From Acidisarcina sp. (lineage in GTDB: Bacteria; Acidobacteriota; Blastocatellia; Pyrinomonadales; Pyrinomonadaceae): 8,464 nucleotides of DNA. The notes under the pieces were generated by a model. That model was not told the origin of the DNA and did no database searches. It saw nothing but the letters and a program-made list of their open reading frames with translations. Shown here piece after piece: positions 5,324-8,464 of this stretch (position 1 is its first letter; the number at the start of each line of letters is the position of its first letter). Where the stretch lies: contig JAJNPX010000292.1 of the NCBI GenBank assembly GCA_021155145.1, positions 1-8,464 of the forward strand. Direction: 5' to 3'. A program made the position numbers and the translations under genes.

Positions 5324-6271
5324 ATGAAGATAGTGATCCTCGGCGGAAGCGGACAGATCGGAACGTTACTCGCGAGGGCATTCGTAGCGGACGGGCACGA
5401 TGTCGTTGTATTGAGCCGAAATGCAACGCTGCGAGATTGGCGTGTAGTTGCGTGGGACGGGAAAACGCTCGGCGATTGGGCGGATGAGATCGACGATTCC
5501 GATGTCGTGATCAACCTCGCCGGCCGGAGCGTCAATTGCCGGTACCACGCTGAGAATCGGCGACAGATGATGGACTCGCGTGTGGATTCGACGCATATCG
5601 TCGGTGAAGCGATCAAGGCCGTGGTCAATCCGCCCAAGGTCTGGCTTCAAGCGAGCACCGCGACGATCTATGCGCACCGGTTTGACGCGCCGAACGACGA
5701 CGTGACCGGCACGATCGGCGGTGGCGAACCTGACGTACCTGATACGTGGCGATTCAGCATTGAGGTGGCGAAAGCATGGGAAAAGGCAGCAAACGATGCG
5801 AAAACCCCGAAGACGAGAAAGGTCCTGATGCGTTCCGCAATGACGATGAGCCCGGACCGCGGCGGCATTTTTGACGTTATGCTCGGCCTCGTTCGCAAGG
5901 GCCTCGGTGGTACGGCTGGGAGCGGCCGCCAATACATTTCGTGGATACACGACCGCGATTTCGTTCGATCCGTTTATTGGCTGATCGAGCACGACGAACT
6001 CTCTGGGCCGATCAATATTTCATCGCCCCATCCGCTGCCGAACCGCGAATTCATGCGGATCTTTCGCGAGGCTTGGGGAACTCGGGTCGGTCTTCCGACG
6101 ATGGAGTGGCAGCTTGCTATAGGTGCTTTATTGATGCGAACCGAAACCGAATTGATCTTGAAAAGTCGGCGTGTTGTCCCGAAAATGCTTACGGATTCTG
6201 GTTTTGAGTTCGAGTTTCCAGAATGGAAAGATGCGGTGGAAGATCTCGTTCGTCGCTGGCGGGAGACCTGA
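5324..6271 (+). CDS. TIGR01777-type NAD(P)-binding SDR protein (YfcH/SulA-like)
   Basis: 315 residues. It is an extended short-chain dehydrogenase/reductase-like protein of the TIGR01777 group, which includes E. coli YfcH and the plastid protein GC1/SulA-homologue; the enzymatic reaction is not established for the group. Visible features are the nucleotide-binding GGSGQIG (7-13), the strand-4 NLAG (64-67), an ASTATIYAHRFDAPNDD segment (110-126) in place of the usual SAVGYYG-like stretch, RFSIEVAKAWEKA (143-155), the conserved ISWIHDRDFVR (205-215), and a C-terminal DUF1731-like domain (about 252-312). That domain contains GLPTMEWQLAIGALLMRTETELILKS and the terminal GFEFEFPEWKDAVEDL. The ATG at 5324 comes 9 nt after the membrane protein's stop with no strong ribosome binding site, suggesting coupled translation. 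Some members have been linked to cell or plastid division, but that should not be transferred here. Complete, no frameshift seen. Confidence 0.88.
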   Translation: MKIVILGGSGQIGTLLARAFVADGHDVVVLSRNATLRDWRVVAWDGKTLGDWADEIDDSDVVINLAGRSVNCRYHAENRRQMMDSRVDSTHIVGEAIKAVVNPPKVWLQASTATIYAHRFDAPNDDVTGTIGGGEPDVPDTWRFSIEVAKAWEKAANDAKTPKTRKVLMRSAMTMSPDRGGIFDVMLGLVRKGLGGTAGSGRQYISWIHDRDFVRSVYWLIEHDELSGPINISSPHPLPNREFMRIFREAWGTRVGLPTMEWQLAIGALLMRTETELILKSRRVVPKMLTDSGFEFEFPEWKDAVEDLVRRWRET

Positions 6272-6314
6272 GCCCGATCGGAAATCATCCATGTAAGCGC
6301 CTGGGTTTCGGACA

Positions 6315-6342
6315 AACTGAAAATTAAAAAGTGAAAACTGAA
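6315..6342 (+). repeat. Four tandem degenerate heptamers upstream of the YCF48-like gene
   Basis: Twenty-eight contiguous bases divide into AACTGAA, AATTAAA, AAGTGAA and AACTGAA. The ATG at 6349 follows 6 nt later. Consensus and period match the tract before the methyltransferase start, read in the direction of the downstream gene in both cases. The tract replaces any recognisable Shine-Dalgarno sequence. Confidence 0.7.
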
Positions 6343-6348
6343 AATGTT

Positions 6349-7365
6349 ATGAAGATCCCCGCACTCTTTTTTTCAATAGCTGTCATCTCCAGCGTAGTCT
6401 CGGCTCAGTGGATGAAGCAGAAGGTGAACACGACCGCATCCTTTCGCGGGCTCTCTGTCGTGAACCAGAAGATCGTCTGGGCGAGCGGTACGGGCGGGAC
6501 CGTGATCAAAAGCACCGACGGGGGCAAGACCTGGAATGTAATGATCGTTCCCGGGGCTGAGAAGCTCGACTTCCGCGACATCGAGGCTTTCGATACAAAA
6601 ACCGCTTACGTTTTGAGCATCGGCAACGGCGCCGATTCACGGATCCATAAGACGGCCGATGGCGGGAAGAACTGGAAAGAGCAGTTTCGCAACGCGAATG
6701 AAAAGGCCTTCTTCGATGCGATCGCGTGTTGGGACGAAAAGAACTGCATCGCTATGAGCGACCCCGTCGATGGGCATTATGTGCTGATACACACGACCGA
6801 CGGCGAGACGTGGCAGACGATCGTAAGTAATGAACTGCCCGCTGCGAAAGACGGCGAAGCCGCATTCGCTGCAAGCGGAACCTGCCTGTATATAAACCCA
6901 GCTAGTGGCGAAGTGTTTCTCGTCTCGGGCGGTGCCGATGCACGCGTATTCAAGTCGGCTGATCGCGGCAAGTCGTGGACACCCGCCGCCACCCCGATCG
7001 TCAAGGGCACGCCCGGCAGCGGCATTTTCTCTATCGCCTTCCGCAACAAACTTCACGGCACCATCGTCGGCGGCAACTACGAAAAGCCCGACGACTCAAA
7101 AAACAATCTCGCGTTTACCCGCGACGGCGGCAAGACCTGGTACGAGGGCGAAGGGCTGACCGGTTACCGCTCCGCCGTTACTTACATAGACGATAAAACG
7201 ATCATCGCGGTCGGAACGAACGGCACCGACATCTCCACCGATCGCGGTGCAACGTGGAAAAAGATCGGCTCCGAAGACCTCAACGCCGTCGCCGCAAAAG
7301 GCATGGATGCCGTCTGGGCAGTCGGGCCAAAGGGCGGCGTCTATCGAATGGCCCGGCAGAAATAG
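6349..7365 (+). CDS. Exported YCF48/BNR-repeat beta-propeller protein
   Basis: 338 residues from the ATG at 6349. An in-frame GTG at 6331 would add six residues encoded within the heptamer tract and would dilute the signal peptide, so ATG is preferred. Residues 1-19 form a signal peptide (MKIPALFFSIAVISSVVSA, then QW). The mature chain carries six Asp-box/BNR motifs of S/T-x-D-x-G-x-T-W type: STDGGKTW (55-62), TADGGKNW (102-109), TTDGETW (149-155, shortened), SADRGKSW (203-210), TRDGGKTW (257-264) and STDRGATW (296-303). These Asp boxes are characteristic turns of beta-propellers. The IVWASGTGGTVIKST and AVWAVGPKGGVYR segments are typical of YCF48/Hcf136-like proteins, which assist photosystem II assembly in phototrophs; non-phototrophic homologues have no settled function. 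No sialidase catalytic set is seen. Cys127 and Cys133 flank an extra loop. It is 6 nt upstream of the exchanger gene. Confidence 0.85.
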   Translation: MKIPALFFSIAVISSVVSAQWMKQKVNTTASFRGLSVVNQKIVWASGTGGTVIKSTDGGKTWNVMIVPGAEKLDFRDIEAFDTKTAYVLSIGNGADSRIHKTADGGKNWKEQFRNANEKAFFDAIACWDEKNCIAMSDPVDGHYVLIHTTDGETWQTIVSNELPAAKDGEAAFAASGTCLYINPASGEVFLVSGGADARVFKSADRGKSWTPAATPIVKGTPGSGIFSIAFRNKLHGTIVGGNYEKPDDSKNNLAFTRDGGKTWYEGEGLTGYRSAVTYIDDKTIIAVGTNGTDISTDRGATWKKIGSEDLNAVAAKGMDAVWAVGPKGGVYRMARQK

Positions 7366-7371
7366 GAATAG

Positions 7372-8316
7372 ATGCTCGGTCCCGCACTGCTCATCATCGC
7401 CGGCCTCGTGACTCTGACAATCGGCGCCGGGTTTCTCGTTCGCGGAAGTACTTCTGCGGCGTTGCGGTTCGGAGTGTCACCTCTGGTCGTCGGGCTAACG
7501 GTGGTCGCGTTCGGGACCGGGAGCCCTGAATTCGTGGTCTCATTAACGGCCGCGTTTGAGGGCAACAGCGGCATCGCCCTCGGGAACATCATCGGCTCTA
7601 ACATCAGCAACATCGCCCTCATACTCGGGATCGCGGCACTGATACGACCGCTCGCCGTCAAGGCGGATATACTGCGGCGTGAGATGCCGGTGCTTGTCGC
7701 CGCTTCCGCATTGCTTTGGCTGTTCGTTTACGATGGCGAGATGTCTCGCGTCGATGGCGGCATTCTCGTCTTCGGGGCGATCGTTTACACCATTCTCATC
7801 TATTGGCTTTCTCGGCAGAAGGTAAAAAGAGAGGTCCTCGAGGAGTTCGAAGAGGCGGTCGAGACGACCGGTAAGAACCCGATCGTCGATGGCCTGATGA
7901 TCTTCGGAGGACTGGCATTGCTCATCCTTGGCGCGAATGTCCTTCTGAACGGCTCGGTCACGATCGCGAAGAGCTTCGGCATTAGCGACGTCGTCATCGG
8001 GTTGACCGTCATAGCGATAGGCACATCGCTGCCCGAGCTGGCGACGTCGGCCGTCGCGGCATATAGGAACGAGCCGGATATCGCTTTCGGCAATGCGATC
8101 GGTTCGAACATCCTGAACATTCTCGCCGTTCTCGGCCTTACCGCCGTCATTCGGCCGTTCTCTACGGAAGGCGTTTCGACGCTCGATCTCGGGGCGATGA
8201 TGGTGAGCGTCGCGTTCCTGTTCCTGATGCTCGGACGTCGTTACATTCTTGACCGCATCGAGGCAACAATACTCCTGCTTTGTTATTTCGCTTACCTCTA
8301 CACGCTGCTTCGCTAA
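7372..8316 (+). CDS. CaCA-family Na+/Ca2+ exchanger-like antiporter
   Basis: 314 residues, about ten hydrophobic segments, close in length to E. coli YrbG. CaCA antiporters move Ca2+ out across the inner membrane against Na+ or H+. The two inverted alpha repeats are plain: alpha-1 at 41-86 (GLTVVAFGTGSPEF, then GNIIGSNISNI) and alpha-2 at 210-255 (GLTVIAIGTSLPEL, then GNAIGSNILNI). They carry the key acidic residues Glu53 and Glu222 and the Asn80/Asn249 pair. The halves are joined by an acidic cytoplasmic-type loop (about 148-170, KREVLEEFEEAVE). Alpha-1 has Gly50 where a Ser is usual, while alpha-2 keeps Ser219. AGGA (7364-7367) overlaps the preceding stop codon, 4 nt before the ATG, so translation is probably coupled to the YCF48-like gene. 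An antiporter gene fragment follows. Ion preference (Ca2+ versus another cation, Na+ versus H+) is not decidable by eye. Confidence 0.92.
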   Translation: MLGPALLIIAGLVTLTIGAGFLVRGSTSAALRFGVSPLVVGLTVVAFGTGSPEFVVSLTAAFEGNSGIALGNIIGSNISNIALILGIAALIRPLAVKADILRREMPVLVAASALLWLFVYDGEMSRVDGGILVFGAIVYTILIYWLSRQKVKREVLEEFEEAVETTGKNPIVDGLMIFGGLALLILGANVLLNGSVTIAKSFGISDVVIGLTVIAIGTSLPELATSAVAAYRNEPDIAFGNAIGSNILNILAVLGLTAVIRPFSTEGVSTLDLGAMMVSVAFLFLMLGRRYILDRIEATILLLCYFAYLYTLLR

Positions 8317-8319
8317 ATT

Positions 8320-8347
8320 TTGGCTTCCGGCAAAAGTGGGCTAACCT
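8320..8347 (+). promoter_or_regulatory. Weak candidate promoter before the NhaA-like gene
   Basis: TTGGCT (8320-8325) and TAACCT (8342-8347) are separated by 16 nt. The -10 box matches the consensus at only three positions, so this is a low-confidence call in the 66-nt gap between the exchanger stop and the next start. Confidence 0.2.
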
Positions 8348-8382
8348 AGTCTCAAACCAGTCACGAACCGATTTTCGTCTAA

Positions 8383-8464
8383 ATGCTTAAAAAGAGAAGT
8401 AGAAGGCTTTCTAATACTTTCAAAGAGTTCCTCAGGAATGAACGCTCCGGGGCGGTCATTTTGA
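8383..8464 (+). CDS. Probable NhaA-type Na+/H+ antiporter, N-terminal fragment
   Basis: Twenty-seven codons run off the right edge. The ATG at 8383 is preceded directly by an in-frame TAA, so it is the first possible start. No Shine-Dalgarno sequence is visible. The protein has a basic lead (MLKKRSRRLSN) then TFKEFLRNERSGAVIL. This matches the characteristic cytoplasmic N-terminal amphipathic helix of NhaA proteins, F-x-x-F-x-x-x-E-x-[SA]-G-G-[IV]-L-L, which leads into helix 1. NhaA exchanges one Na+ for two H+ across the inner membrane. A second cation antiporter directly upstream fits a cation-homeostasis neighbourhood. The call rests on a short motif only; the first Gly-Gly position is Gly-Ala here. 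Confidence 0.6.
   Translation, partial: MLKKRSRRLSNTFKEFLRNERSGAVIL

Noticed and set aside
6349..7365. Sialidase, because of the repeated Asp boxes
   Set aside because: Asp boxes alone mark a propeller fold; the catalytic Arg triad and Tyr/Glu pair of sialidases are not seen, and the blade spacing fits YCF48-like proteins better.
1..8464. Defence island, mobile element or toxin-antitoxin system
   Set aside because: No nuclease, ATPase effector, integrase, transposase or small toxin pair was found; all complete genes except one membrane protein fit known families.

Overview
The window is an ordinary-looking stretch of bacterial chromosome, densely coding and moderately GC-rich. It holds no rRNA, tRNA, CRISPR array, phage gene, integrase or transposase that I can see. 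The taxon cannot be fixed from the sequence. The variant CGLRGC redox loop in the lipoamide dehydrogenase, an E. coli-type SerA, a YCF48-like exported propeller and degenerate heptamer tracts at gene starts together suggest a Gram-negative-type, non-proteobacterial lineage such as Acidobacteriota. That placement is a guess.

Layout. Positions 1-1836 form a leftward block. In transcription order it holds a small cytoplasmic rhodanese (1836-1462), a class I SAM-dependent methyltransferase (1396-698), a lipoprotein rhodanese (597-166) and the N-terminus of a small membrane protein that runs off the left edge (137-1). Positions 1837-2072 are a divergent intergenic region with a candidate promoter for each direction and a 25-bp imperfect inverted repeat. 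From 2073 everything reads rightward: a complete dihydrolipoyl dehydrogenase, a 162-bp gap with a candidate promoter, serA (3-phosphoglycerate dehydrogenase), a four-helix membrane protein of unknown function, a TIGR01777/YfcH-type SDR protein, a secreted six-Asp-box YCF48/BNR propeller, a CaCA-family Na+/Ca2+ exchanger-like antiporter, and at the right edge the first 27 codons of what looks like an NhaA-type Na+/H+ antiporter.

How the genes fit together. The leftward block pairs two persulfide/sulfurtransferase domains, one in the cytoplasm and one anchored at the envelope, with a methyltransferase. This is compatible with sulfur or chalcogen handling, but substrates are not readable from sequence. 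Rightward, lpdA and serA are central metabolism (2-oxoacid dehydrogenase or glycine cleavage E3; serine biosynthesis). The last two genes are cation antiporters. Tight spacing links serA to the two genes after it, and the YCF48 gene to the exchanger, so these are likely co-transcribed.

Most unusual signals. (1) Two degenerate 7-bp tandem tracts of AAGTGAA type lie directly against start codons. One appears to supply both the Shine-Dalgarno-like sequence and the start codon of the methyltransferase. (2) The divergent intergenic region carries an inverted repeat whose left arm is built of octamers. (3) The exchanger has a Gly where the first alpha repeat normally has a Ser. I found no convincing evidence of a new multi-gene system.
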